Shown one piece after another: positions 1 through 8,869 of a stretch of DNA of 64,000 bases. The DNA is from Streptomyces sp. NBC_00576 (GTDB lineage: Bacteria > Actinomycetota > Actinomycetes > Streptomycetales > Streptomycetaceae): NCBI RefSeq assembly GCF_036345175.1, contig NZ_CP107780.1:7378001-7442000 (forward strand), written 5' to 3'. Every line of letters starts with the position of its first letter. Position 1 is the first letter of the stretch. The notes below the pieces were generated by a model. The model saw nothing but the letters and a program-made list of their open reading frames with translations, did not search any database and was not told the DNA's origin. Position numbers and translations under genes: made by a program.

Positions 1-601
1 CCACACCTCGTGCGTCGCAGGTGAAGCGGCCGGCGCAGGAGTCCAGTGCGGCCTTCAGGTCCTCCGGCGACTCGTGCTCGTTGCGGCCGTCGGTGAGCAG
101 GATGCCGTGCCGGATGGCGACCTCGGACGAGGACAGCAGCCGGTCGGCGAGCCGCAGCCAGGTGCCGATGGCCGTGCCGCCGCCCGCGCTCAGCCGGCGC
201 AGCGCCTGTTTGGCCTGCTCGCGGGTGGTCGCGTCGGCGACCGCGAGCCGCCCGCCGCCCGGATAGACCTCCTTGGCGACGTGCGTGCCGCCGATCACCG
301 TGAAGTGCACACCGTCGCGCACGGCGTCGATCGCGGCGGCCGTCGCCTCCCGGGCGCCCCGCATCTTGGTCGGCGGGTAGTCCATCGAGCCGGAGCAGTC
401 GACCATGATCGCCACGGCCGCGTCCGGACCCTGGCCCGGTGAGTAGAGGTGGGGTGATGCGACGGACGTGCCGACCGTGCCGCCGCCGGTGGCGGTGACC
501 GTCACGATCGCGCTGACCTCGCGGCCGCCGTCGGGCAGGTACTCGTTCTGGTAGACGTCGACCGAGAACTGCGGCACGTTCGACTTCGAGAAATTGGCCA
601 T
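1..601 (-). CDS. VWA domain protein (3' end outside window)
   Basis: The protein begins MANFSKSNVPQFSVDVYQNE and continues through a von Willebrand factor A domain. A clear MIDAS motif, DCSGSMD, sits near residue 69, and LLTDGRNEHE follows later as the metal-site TDG motif. VWA domains bind ligands through a divalent metal; here the fold probably acts as a cytosolic scaffold, because I see no signal peptide. The stop codon lies beyond position 1, so the gene is partial. It is the last visible gene of the minus-strand signalling run (glnX-like, glnH-like, coiled coil, PknG-type kinase, PP2C, VWA) and follows the PP2C gene after about 100 bases. The partner role in phospho-signalling is inferred from position only. 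Confidence 0.85.
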   Translation of the reverse strand, partial: MANFSKSNVPQFSVDVYQNEYLPDGGREVSAIVTVTATGGGTVGTSVASPHLYSPGQGPDAAVAIMVDCSGSMDYPPTKMRGAREATAAAIDAVRDGVHFTVIGGTHVAKEVYPGGGRLAVADATTREQAKQALRRLSAGGGTAIGTWLRLADRLLSSSEVAIRHGILLTDGRNEHESPEDLKAALDSCAGRFTCDARGV

Positions 602-703
602 GTGTGCTTCGTTCCCCCTCGAAAACCCCACATGAGTGGAGCAGTGACTGTATGCGGACCAGTCCCCTCCGGTCCTTCTGCGGGCACCCCCGTGTCAGTG
701 CCC

Positions 704-2101
704 TCAGGCCGATCCTGCCCCCTGCGACGGGGCGGGGAACGGCACGACGGCCACTGTTACGTTGTCGTGGCCCCCGCCGTCCAGGGCGTGGCCCACCAGG
801 ACCCGGGCGGCGTGCAGCGGGCGCGACGCGGCGTCCGGCGGGAGAACCTCGGCGAGTTCGTCCGCCGCCTCCGCGTAGTTCCACAGCCCGTCCGTGCACA
901 CCACCACCACACCTGGCCGGTCCGGTTTGAAGGAAGCGGTGTGCGGCTCCAGTTCGTACGCGTCCGCGCCGAGCCAGCCCGTGATGGCGTGGGCGCGCTC
1001 GTCGGCGTACGCCTCCGCCTCGTTCATCAGGCCCGCGGCGACCATCTGCGCGGCCCACGAGTCGTCCTCGGTGAGGCGGGCCGGGGCGGTTGAGCGGTCC
1101 AGCGGGACCCAGTAGACGCGGCTGTCGCCGACCCAGCCGACGACAAGCAGGGTCGGGGTGACGATGGAGCCGACCAGGGTGCAGGCCGGGGAGTTCTGGT
1201 GCGGGGCGTGCTCGCGGGCGCCGGCGGGCTCGTCCGCCAGCGCGTTCACGGCGTGCGAGGCGGCGAGGATCGCGTCGTGCATCGCCTGCTGGGGGTGGGT
1301 GCCCTGGGGCAGGGCCGCCATCAGCGAGTCGCCGGCGGCCCGGGACGCGGCGAGCGAGGCCTCGTCGGGGCGGGTCGCCGAGGAGACGCCGTCGCAGACG
1401 ATCGCGACCAGCGCGGGTGTGCGGTTGGGCAGTGTGGTGTGGGAGATCGCGTACGCGTCCTCGTTGCGGTGGTGGCGCAGGCCCCGGTCGGTGACCGCGG
1501 CGAGCGGGCCGACCTCGTCCTCCATGTGGTCGCGCTCGCGCGGCTGGGCGTGCCCGCAGTTCTCGCAGTAGCCGTCGTGGTCGACCCGGCCCGCCCGGCA
1601 GGCCACGCACACCTTGGTGCCGGCCGGGGGCGTAGAGGTCTCGGCCGGGCGCGGGGCGGGCGCCTGCAGCGGGTACTCGTCGGGCTCACCGCCCGCGGCC
1701 CGGTCGAACCGCACGCCGGTGGCCGGGGAGACCGGCGAGCCCGTGAGCGGCGGCTCGGACACCGGCGGCAGGCCGGGAGCCGGCACCAGCGGGGTCTCGC
1801 CCGAGTCGGTGCCGTGGAGATCGGTCGCCAGGTGCACCGGCGCCGGGGTGCCGGAGCTGCTGGTCTCGGGCGCTAGGGGCCAGTCCACGGAAGCGGCCTC
1901 CGGAGGCGGGTGCGGCGCGGCTGCGAGGGCGCCGCTCAGAGTGAGCGTGGGGGAGTCACCGGGGCGTGGGGGCACGGCCGACAGGTCGTACCCGCACGCG
2001 CCGCAGAACCGGTCGCCCGAATCGAGCGGCTCCTCGCAGCTCGGGCACCGGGACAGGGCCGTCGGCTGGGGCGGCTGGGGTGGCTGGGGCATCTGGGACA
2101 T
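704..2101 (-). CDS. PP2C-family Ser/Thr phosphatase with N-terminal zinc ribbon
   Basis: The product is 465 aa. The N-terminus carries a zinc ribbon (CPSCEEPL...FCGACG, about residues 18-38), then a long Pro/Ala linker and a second Cys pair set (CVACRAG...CENCG, about 166-184). A PP2C catalytic domain covers roughly 200-460. Metal-site motifs are recognisable: RHHRNEDAY, VAIVCDGVSS, GWVGDSRVYW, VCTDGLWN and GGGHDNVTV. It lies 3 bases after the PknG-type kinase stop codon, so kinase and phosphatase are almost certainly co-translated and are natural opponents on the same substrates. I chose the ATG at 2101; a TTG one codon upstream is less likely. The zinc ribbons echo those of the neighbouring kinase. 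Confidence 0.9.
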   Translation of the reverse strand: MSQMPQPPQPPQPTALSRCPSCEEPLDSGDRFCGACGYDLSAVPPRPGDSPTLTLSGALAAAPHPPPEAASVDWPLAPETSSSGTPAPVHLATDLHGTDSGETPLVPAPGLPPVSEPPLTGSPVSPATGVRFDRAAGGEPDEYPLQAPAPRPAETSTPPAGTKVCVACRAGRVDHDGYCENCGHAQPRERDHMEDEVGPLAAVTDRGLRHHRNEDAYAISHTTLPNRTPALVAIVCDGVSSATRPDEASLAASRAAGDSLMAALPQGTHPQQAMHDAILAASHAVNALADEPAGAREHAPHQNSPACTLVGSIVTPTLLVVGWVGDSRVYWVPLDRSTAPARLTEDDSWAAQMVAAGLMNEAEAYADERAHAITGWLGADAYELEPHTASFKPDRPGVVVVCTDGLWNYAEAADELAEVLPPDAASRPLHAARVLVGHALDGGGHDNVTVAVVPFPAPSQGAGSA

Positions 2102-2104
2102 CAA

Positions 2105-4597
2105 CTACACCCACGTCCGGGGGCGGTAACGGTTGGCGCGTTCCACCAGGTCGATCCTCTCCTCGCCGCCCTGCGCGAGCCTGGCCAGCGTCCGGTACGA
2201 GCGCTCAAGCCCGAAGCGCAGACCACGCTCGTCCAGGTCACTGCCGAGCAGCACCCGCCCCCCGACGGCAGGAGGGGCGGAACCCTGGCTCTGGGAGAGT
2301 ATCCAGTCCAGCGCGCAGCCGAGAACTTCCGCCGACAGCTGCTCCCGCCGGACCGCGTCCAGGCCGTATCCGGCGAGCGCCTCCACCTGCCCGGCGGAAG
2401 CGATCAGATCGTCCAGGAACGGCGCGTCGACGGCCACGGCCGTCCGGTGCCGCAGTCGCGCCCGTACGGCGGCCACACGGGCAGCCGTGTAGTGGATGGA
2501 CGCCTCCGGGACCGACTCCAGTGTCTTCACGGCGCTACGGCGGTCGCCCGCCGCCAACTGGACGCGGGCCAGGCCGAACGCGGCGCTCACATAGCTCGGG
2601 TCGGTCGTCCACACCAGCCGGTAGTACTCGGCGGCGTTGTCGAGCTGCCCGAGGACCTCCGCGCACAGCCCGAGGGCCAGCTTGGGCGGACTCTCGCCGG
2701 GGAAAGCGTCGTAGATCGCGTCGAACGACAGCGCGGCGCCCTCGTGATCGCCCGTCACCAGCGCTGCCACGCCCCGGTACCAGACCACCCGCCAGTCGTC
2801 GGGCCGCTCCTCCTCCAGCCTGACCAGCGACTCCTGGGCGGTCGCGGCGTCCCCGTTCTCCAACCGGGCCCGCACCTCCCGCAGCCGTGTCTCCGTCGAC
2901 TGGGCCGGCACCACCGCGAGGGCGGCGATCAGCTCCCCGGCCGCCGACGCCAACAGCCCCGCCAGGAAGCCCGCGTTGGGGTCGGTCGGGTCGACGCGGG
3001 GCACGGGCAGCGCGAGGGCGGCGGCACCGGCGTCGATGGCCTTGACGAGGCGCGGGGCGCCGGGGAGCGCTCTGGTGGGGCCACCGGGGGCAAGAGCGGC
3101 CGACGCCGCGGACTTCTTCCGGGGCGTCGCCACGCGTGCCCCCAGCCGCGACACCTCACCGTCCAGCACGCCGAACAACTCCGAGTCCGTGACCTTCACT
3201 TCCGGCCCGAACAGCGTGGACAGCGCGGGCCGGGCCCGCCCCGTCTGGAGCGACACGACCTCGCGCAGCACGCCCGTCAGCTGCTCGGACATCTCCTGCG
3301 CGGACGCGAACCGGCGGGCCGGGTCGGGGTCGGTGGCGCGGACCAGGAGCCGGTAGAACGACTCGTACTGGCGGAAGACCTCGATGTGGTCGGGGTCGGG
3401 CAGGGAGTCCACGAACACGTTCGTGTAGCCCTGGAAGTCGAACGTCATGACGGCGAGCGTGCGCGCGACCGTGTACAGGTCGGACGCCACCGACGGGCCG
3501 ACCTCCGCGACCTCCGGCGCCTGGTAGCCGACCGTGCCGTAGATGGCCGACTCGTCGTCGTCCATTCTGCGGACCGCGCCCATGTCGATCAGCTTCAGCT
3601 GGTCCTCGGTCTGGATCGCGTTGTCGACCTTGAAGTCGCAGTACAGGAGGTTGCGGCTGTGCAGATGACCGAGGGCTTCGAGCGCCTCGATGCCGTACGC
3701 GCACGCCTGCTCGACCGGCAGCGGGTCCCGCTTGCCGGTCGGGGTGCGGCGGTCGTTGGCGATCTCCTTCAGCGACTTGCCACCGACGTACTCCATGACG
3801 ATGTAGCCGTCGAGGGAGCCTGTGCGCTGGTCGAGGTGCTCCACGAAGTTGTAGATCCGCACGATGTTGGAGTGCTCGATCTCCGCGAGGAAGCGCCGCT
3901 CGGAGATCGCGGCGGCCATCGCGTCCTGGTCCCCGGTGTCCAGCAGGCCCTTGAGGACCACCCAACGGTCGGAGACGGCCCGGTCCACGGCGAGGTAGAC
4001 CCAGCCGAGGCCGCCGTGCGCCAGACAGCCCACCACCTCGTACTGGCCGCGCACGATGTCACCGGTGTGCAGCTTCGGCACGAACGAGTACGGGTGGCCG
4101 CACTTCGTGCAGAACCCCTCCGTACGCCCCGGCCGGCCCTCGCCGCGCGCCCGCCCCACGGGCGCCCCGCAGTCGGAGCGCGAGCAGTACCGCTTGCGCT
4201 CGGGCACCTCCGGGTTCTCCAGCACCATCGCGCGCGGGTCGGGCCGCGGCACGCCCGGCACCTCGACCAGGCCCGCGCCGAGCCGGCCGCGCCCGGTGGA
4301 CCCGGCGGCCGAACCCGAACTGCGCACCGACACCGAACGGCCCGTCGACTTCCCCGACAGGGACCGCGACAGCCGGCCGGAGACCGAGCGGCGGGACTGC
4401 GAGGAACGGGACGTGCGCGAGGTACGGGCGGAAAGGGCGGACGCGCGGGAACTCGACGAGGACGCACCGGCCATGCCGCCGGTCGACACGACCGGCGCGA
4501 GTCCGCACATGTCGCAGTACAGTTCGCCGCCGCCCATGTCCTCGTAACTGCCCTCGCAGTCGGGACGCTGGCACTTCTGCTGTTCGGTCTCGGTCAT
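2105..4597 (-). CDS. pknG: PknG-type soluble Ser/Thr protein kinase with TPR domain
   Basis: The product is 830 aa with the mycobacterial PknG architecture. It has rubredoxin-like Cys motifs (CQRPDCEG...YCDMCG at the N-terminus and CSRSDCG...FCTKCG near 150-185), a basic Ser/Arg-rich linker, a kinase domain (about 195-450) and a C-terminal tetratricopeptide region. The invariant Lys sits in WVVLKGLL; the HRD equivalent is YCDFKVDN and the DFG equivalent is IDMG, the non-RD type typical of PknG. No membrane segment is seen. In mycobacteria PknG acts with GlnH and GlnX to sense aspartate/glutamate and phosphorylates the 2-oxoglutarate dehydrogenase regulator GarA/OdhI; the same three genes occur here. 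The start overlaps the upstream stop as TGATG, indicating translational coupling. Confidence 0.92.
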   Translation of the reverse strand: MTETEQQKCQRPDCEGSYEDMGGGELYCDMCGLAPVVSTGGMAGASSSSSRASALSARTSRTSRSSQSRRSVSGRLSRSLSGKSTGRSVSVRSSGSAAGSTGRGRLGAGLVEVPGVPRPDPRAMVLENPEVPERKRYCSRSDCGAPVGRARGEGRPGRTEGFCTKCGHPYSFVPKLHTGDIVRGQYEVVGCLAHGGLGWVYLAVDRAVSDRWVVLKGLLDTGDQDAMAAAISERRFLAEIEHSNIVRIYNFVEHLDQRTGSLDGYIVMEYVGGKSLKEIANDRRTPTGKRDPLPVEQACAYGIEALEALGHLHSRNLLYCDFKVDNAIQTEDQLKLIDMGAVRRMDDDESAIYGTVGYQAPEVAEVGPSVASDLYTVARTLAVMTFDFQGYTNVFVDSLPDPDHIEVFRQYESFYRLLVRATDPDPARRFASAQEMSEQLTGVLREVVSLQTGRARPALSTLFGPEVKVTDSELFGVLDGEVSRLGARVATPRKKSAASAALAPGGPTRALPGAPRLVKAIDAGAAALALPVPRVDPTDPNAGFLAGLLASAAGELIAALAVVPAQSTETRLREVRARLENGDAATAQESLVRLEEERPDDWRVVWYRGVAALVTGDHEGAALSFDAIYDAFPGESPPKLALGLCAEVLGQLDNAAEYYRLVWTTDPSYVSAAFGLARVQLAAGDRRSAVKTLESVPEASIHYTAARVAAVRARLRHRTAVAVDAPFLDDLIASAGQVEALAGYGLDAVRREQLSAEVLGCALDWILSQSQGSAPPAVGGRVLLGSDLDERGLRFGLERSYRTLARLAQGGEERIDLVERANRYRPRTWV

Positions 4598-5922
4598 CAG
4601 TAGTCCCCCCTCCGGTCACTGGGTCCGGCCTGGCCGGGAACCCGCGGGCCGCCGAAGAACTCGGCGGCGGCCTGCTGGTAGCGCAGCACGGCCTGCTCCG
4701 CGACCCGCAAGTCGCAGGGCGCGCTCCACAGCATGCGGCGCGCCGCGTCGTACCGCTCGATCAGCAGCGGGTCCTCCGCGAGCCCGTGCCGGGCGACCTT
4801 CGCCTTGTACGCGTCGAGCCGGCCGCGCAGCTCCGCGCGGACCGCCAGCGGCTGGGTGACCGCCGTCAACGACTCGCGGGCGCGCATCAGTTCGTCCTCC
4901 GCCTTCGCCTCCAGCGACTCCAGGAGCGGCGAGAGACGGTGCCACTGGGCGTGTCGGCGGTAGTCGGCGGCCACCGCCAGCTGCTCCTGCAACGCCGTGG
5001 GCGGGCCACTGACGGCAGGCACCTCCGACGCGGCGATCTTCGCCAGCACCTCACCGCGCGCGCTGCGCGCCTCGGCGAGGGTGCGGTCCGCGCGGGACAG
5101 CAGGTCGCGCAGCTTCACGAGGCGCGCCTCGGCGTCCTGGCGGACCGTCAGCACGGCGTCGATCTCCCGGCGTACGTCCTCCAGGGCGCGCGCCTCACGG
5201 TCGTACACCGTGGTGTCCGGACGGCCGCCGCCGGGCGCCGAACTGCCCTGTGCGGGCAGCCAGAACGCCAGCGGGTCGTAGATCACCCGCTCGCGCAGGG
5301 CTGTCAGGGTGCGCGTGATGCGCTCCAGGTCGTCGCCGGCCGGGTGTTCGCCGGGGCGTACGCCCACGGAGTGCGCCAGCTGGCGGGTGCGCTGCAGCTC
5401 GGCGGCCAGTAAATCTATCCGCGCGGGCAGGGCCGACCAGACCGCGTCGGCGGTGACGACCATGTCCAGCGAGGTCGCGTACAGCTCGTTCATCCGGTCC
5501 ACCAGGGCGGCCAGCGAGTACTGCTGGCTGAGCTTCCCGGTGCCGTGCAGGGTGGGCGCGTTGGCCGTCGCCGTGGCACTGCCCGAGACTGTGACGCACT
5601 CGCCGCGCAGCAGTTCCGTCAGCTCCACCAGGTCCTCGCGGCTGGACCAGCGGCGGCGTGAACGGATGTCACGGGCGGAGCGGTAGGTGTCCGAGTACGC
5701 GTCGAAGTACGCCCACAGCAGCGTGATCGACGCCTCCGCGGACACCCAGCGCTCCTTGGTCGTGCCGGTGAGCTCGGCGCCTTCGAGGAGTCTGCGGCCC
5801 GCGTGGTCCTGGAGGGCGAGGAGTGAGGTCTCGATCGCCTCGTGCTCCGCGCCGAGCCGCGCCAGCGCACGGTCCACCTCGTCCCGGTCCATCACCGGCC
5901 CGGGGGCTCCCGTGACGCCCAT
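4597..5922 (-). CDS. Coiled-coil protein of the PknG operon, with a TTA codon
   Basis: This 441-aa protein has no domain I can name. It is largely charged and helical, with coiled-coil-like stretches around 15-60, 225-300 and 330-400 (heptad-like Leu/Ala with Arg/Glu), and has no signal peptide or membrane segment. A ribosome site GAGGTGA lies 5 bases before the ATG. It sits between the glnH-like gene and the kinase and overlaps the kinase start by one base (TGATG), so it is likely a dedicated adaptor in the same pathway; this is inference. Codon 171 (5410-5412) is TTA, very rare in this genome type and read by the bldA tRNA in Streptomyces. Translation, and through coupling perhaps that of the kinase, could therefore depend on developmental stage. 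Confidence 0.85.
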   Translation of the reverse strand: MGVTGAPGPVMDRDEVDRALARLGAEHEAIETSLLALQDHAGRRLLEGAELTGTTKERWVSAEASITLLWAYFDAYSDTYRSARDIRSRRRWSSREDLVELTELLRGECVTVSGSATATANAPTLHGTGKLSQQYSLAALVDRMNELYATSLDMVVTADAVWSALPARIDLLAAELQRTRQLAHSVGVRPGEHPAGDDLERITRTLTALRERVIYDPLAFWLPAQGSSAPGGGRPDTTVYDREARALEDVRREIDAVLTVRQDAEARLVKLRDLLSRADRTLAEARSARGEVLAKIAASEVPAVSGPPTALQEQLAVAADYRRHAQWHRLSPLLESLEAKAEDELMRARESLTAVTQPLAVRAELRGRLDAYKAKVARHGLAEDPLLIERYDAARRMLWSAPCDLRVAEQAVLRYQQAAAEFFGGPRVPGQAGPSDRRGDY

Positions 5923-5985
5923 CGATCACCTCGACTACTCGTGTGGTTGGCTCGTTCGGTCGGCTCGTGGGTTGGTAGGTGAACG

Positions 5986-7065
5986 TCACTTGTAGTGGGG
6001 CACCGGCGGCTTCGCCGACTCCGAGTCGCTGCCGAGTGTCGGCGACAGCCACTTGTCGTACGACTTCTGCCAGCCGCCGTCCTGGCGGTACTGCTCCAGT
6101 ATGCGATTGACCCGTGCCGCCAGGTCGTTCGCACCCTTCTTCACCGCCACGCCGTAGTAGTCGGTGGTGAACGTGTCGCCCTTCAGTTCCACCGTCGGGT
6201 CCTGTGCCGCCTGGCTCGCGGCGAGCGCGCCGTCGGTCACCACGGCGTCCACCTGGCCGAGTTGGAGGCGGACGAGGCAGTCGAGCTGGCTGGGGACGAC
6301 CGTCTCGATGTCGGCGGAGGCGATCCCGGCCTTCTTCGCGGCCTGGTCCGCCTTCAGCTTCTCGAGCGCCGTGGAGCCCGCCGCCGAGCAGATCCGCTTG
6401 TCGTCGAGCGTCTTGTCGTACCCCTTGATCGTGGAGCTCTTGGGGGCGAGGACCTGCTGGCCGGTGAGGAAGTACGGGGCGGAGAACGCCACTTCCTTCA
6501 GACGGTCACAGTTGATCGTCATCGTGCGGACGATCATGTCGACGCGGCCGTCCTTGATGGCCGGGATGCGCTGGTTGGTCGGGATGGCCTTGAACTGGAC
6601 CGCGTCCTCGTCGCCGAGGATGTCCTTCGCGATCCGGTGGACCAGATCGATGTCGAAGCCCTCCAGCTCCGCCGACCTGCCACCGTTCGGATCGCGGTAG
6701 CCCCAGCGGTAGCTGTTCTGGTCGACGCCGACGATCAGCCGCGGGTCCTTACGGGCCTTGATCGCCTCGATCGTCTTCCCGTCCGACGAGGATGGGAACG
6801 GGCTCTGGTCCTGCGGGTTCCTGCACTCCGCCGCGGCCGTCGCCTGAATGCCCTCGGCGACACCCTGCCCGCCCGTCTCCGTACCGCCGGCGCCGTGCGA
6901 CTGCGTCCGCGGCAGCAGCAGCGCGAAGGCCACCGCGAGGGCGCAGACGGCTGCCATCGCCCCCACACCGCCCCAGCCCCGCAGTCCGGCCCGCAGGGTC
7001 CGAAGACCGGCCCGCAGGACCTGGAGACCGGTGCGCAGACTCCGCGGAAGCCGTTGTGCGTTCAT
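5986..7065 (-). CDS. glnH: GlnH-like membrane-anchored amino-acid binding protein
   Basis: The product is 359 aa. Residues 1-31 are basic and contain the repeated unit LRAGLRT; a membrane segment spans about 33-51; the rest (about 85-345) is a type 3 solute-binding domain with motifs such as LIVGVDQNSYRWGYRD, GFDIDLVHRIAKDILG, VDMIVRTMTINCDR and DGGWQKSYDKWL. The family binds polar amino acids, and the mycobacterial counterpart binds aspartate and glutamate outside the membrane. Here the protein is held by a transmembrane helix rather than a lipobox. No transporter genes adjoin; the neighbours are the GlnX-like protein and the PknG-type kinase, so a sensory role is more likely than uptake. 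The ATG at 7065 follows AGAGGGGG at a good distance; a longer start at 7083 is possible. Confidence 0.88.
   Translation of the reverse strand: MNAQRLPRSLRTGLQVLRAGLRTLRAGLRGWGGVGAMAAVCALAVAFALLLPRTQSHGAGGTETGGQGVAEGIQATAAAECRNPQDQSPFPSSSDGKTIEAIKARKDPRLIVGVDQNSYRWGYRDPNGGRSAELEGFDIDLVHRIAKDILGDEDAVQFKAIPTNQRIPAIKDGRVDMIVRTMTINCDRLKEVAFSAPYFLTGQQVLAPKSSTIKGYDKTLDDKRICSAAGSTALEKLKADQAAKKAGIASADIETVVPSQLDCLVRLQLGQVDAVVTDGALAASQAAQDPTVELKGDTFTTDYYGVAVKKGANDLAARVNRILEQYRQDGGWQKSYDKWLSPTLGSDSESAKPPVPHYK
6986..7048. repeat. Three 21-bp tandem repeats in the glnH N-terminus
   Basis: Three in-register copies beginning CCGGCCCGCAGG, CCGGCCCGCAGG and CCGGTGCGCAGA lie inside the glnH-like gene. They encode the repeating basic-amphipathic unit LRAGLRT just before the membrane helix. 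The unit length of 7 codons keeps the frame, so copy number can change without breaking the protein. Confidence 0.75.
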
Positions 7066-7162
7066 CGTCACGCCCCCTCTCATCGCCCGAACTCCCTTGC
7101 CGCCGAACTCCCTTGTACCGCTTCGTACCGCGTCTGTACTGCTCGCGACTCTTCGTACCGCA

Positions 7163-8638
7163 TCAGCGGTACTCCGACAGCCTGCGCCCGATGCCGAGGA
7201 CCGCGCCCGCCGCCCCCAGCACGGCGAGGGCCGCGGCGCCCACCGGGAGGCCGGTCATCGCGTCCCGGCCGTCGCCGGCCGCCTGCTGGAACTCCGTCTG
7301 CTCATGCACGATCGCCGTCTTCAGCGCCTTGTCGACGCTGTCGAAGCACTCGCCGGTCGGCTTGTCGCTCTTGTCGCCTATGACGCGGGCGAGCGCCTGC
7401 TGGAAGTCACCCTTTTCGTACGCCGCCTGCGCCTCCTTGTGGCGCTTCTCCCACTCCTCCATGCCGCTGACGGCCGTCGTGACCGGCTCCTTGCCCGTCC
7501 GGTCGTCGGCGATCCGCTCGGCCTCGGTCAGTCCCTTGCCGAGGGCGGTCATGTCCACCTGGAAGCTGTTGTCGTACGTGTCGACGACCTCGCCGTCGGC
7601 CAGTTTGGTCGTCTCCGCGCCGCGCGCCACCAGCGTCAGGTTCTCGTTGCCGCGCGCCTTGAGGGAGGCGATCCGGGCGTCGTGCAGCACGTTCAGCGAG
7701 AGGATGCCGTGGTCGTAGGAGTCGTTGAGGCCCGAGCGGGCGAAGCTCTGCCCGGCGACCAGCCACAGCAGGACGATCGTCGCGGTGGCCGTCGCCGCGA
7801 CCAGACCGTGGTTCAGCACCCGGTTCGTACGCTGGTAGTTGCGCCGCTGGGCCCAGACCAGGGCGCCGAGCACGGCGACGCCGAGCCCGATCGCCGCCCA
7901 CGGGTACGAGGTCGCGTCCGCGTAGTCGGAGGCCAGCCGCTCGTTCTCCCTGGCGTACAGCTTCTCCGCCTGCGGGAGCATCTGCTTCTGCATCGTGTCG
8001 TTCGCCAGCCGCAGATACGAGCCGCCGACCGGGAAGCCCAGCCGGTTGTTGGCGCGGGCCCGCTCGATGTAGCCCGTGTACTCCGACAGCAGCTTGTTGA
8101 GCTCGGCGATCCTCGCGGCGGACGGGGAGCCCGGCTCGGAGTTGGTCGCGGCGTCGGACAGCTTGCCGGCGGCGTTGCGGATGTCCTGCTGGTAGCGGTC
8201 GCGGGAGGTCGCCGTCTCGTCACCGCCGGCCAGGAAACCGCTGGAGGCGGCGGTGTTGGCGTCCGCGAGGGAGCTGTAGATGTCCGCGGCGGCGGAGCTG
8301 AGGGGCTGGCTGTTGTGCAGCACGTCGTCCGCGGCCGACGAACGGTCGGTCATCTGCCAGGCGGTGACGGCACCGAACGCGACCACGAGCACCGCGAGCA
8401 GGGCGCCGATGATCCGCAGACGCCCGGGCTCGGTGGTCGCGGCGGCGCGCAACTGGTCGACGCCCTCGGCGAACGCGGTGCGGCGCGGGGGCTGGGGAAC
8501 GCCGGGAGCGGAACCCCTGCCTGCCTGCGACGGGATGGCGGGCAGGCCCGAGGCGGCGGACAGACCGGACGCACCGGACTGGCCGGGGCCGTCCGGCGAG
8601 CCCGGCGTCGGTGGTGCCGCACTGCTCGTAGATGTCAC
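7163..8638 (-). CDS. glnX: GlnX-like four-helix membrane receptor
   Basis: The product is 491 aa. A Pro/Gly/Ser-rich cytosolic start is followed by a membrane helix near 75-95, an extracytoplasmic helical region, helices near 246-263 and 277-296, a second outer loop and a last helix near 465-483. This matches the layout of mycobacterial GlnX, a four-helix-bundle-like membrane receptor working with GlnH and PknG. Direct sequence motifs are weak, so the name rests on topology, length and gene order. It is the first gene of the operon. I chose GTG 8638, which has GGGGGAGG five bases upstream; ATGs at 8653 and 8659 are alternatives with poorer ribosome sites. Confidence 0.8.
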   Translation of the reverse strand: MTSTSSAAPPTPGSPDGPGQSGASGLSAASGLPAIPSQAGRGSAPGVPQPPRRTAFAEGVDQLRAAATTEPGRLRIIGALLAVLVVAFGAVTAWQMTDRSSAADDVLHNSQPLSSAAADIYSSLADANTAASSGFLAGGDETATSRDRYQQDIRNAAGKLSDAATNSEPGSPSAARIAELNKLLSEYTGYIERARANNRLGFPVGGSYLRLANDTMQKQMLPQAEKLYARENERLASDYADATSYPWAAIGLGVAVLGALVWAQRRNYQRTNRVLNHGLVAATATATIVLLWLVAGQSFARSGLNDSYDHGILSLNVLHDARIASLKARGNENLTLVARGAETTKLADGEVVDTYDNSFQVDMTALGKGLTEAERIADDRTGKEPVTTAVSGMEEWEKRHKEAQAAYEKGDFQQALARVIGDKSDKPTGECFDSVDKALKTAIVHEQTEFQQAAGDGRDAMTGLPVGAAALAVLGAAGAVLGIGRRLSEYR

Positions 8639-8869
8639 TGTGACCTCCCCCATGGTCATCCGTCACCGCCAGTATCGCCCCCGGCACTGACAATCCGCAC
8701 CGGCCTTGACTGGATCTTGATCGGATCGCAGTGCGGCCGCGTTGTGTCGCAGTGGGTGGTGTTGTGTCGGGGTGCGCTGCCGTGCAGTCGGACACACGAG
8801 CGCTCCCCGCACCACCCCTCTGCCCATGAATACGCTGGAGGAATCTGTTCGGTTCCCGTACGAAGCCGG

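Noticed and set aside
1910..4603. 897-aa plus-strand open frame opposite the PknG-type kinase
   Set aside because: It mirrors the real minus-strand gene, is Arg/Gly/Val-rich as antisense frames in high-GC DNA are, and has no recognisable domain or ribosome site.
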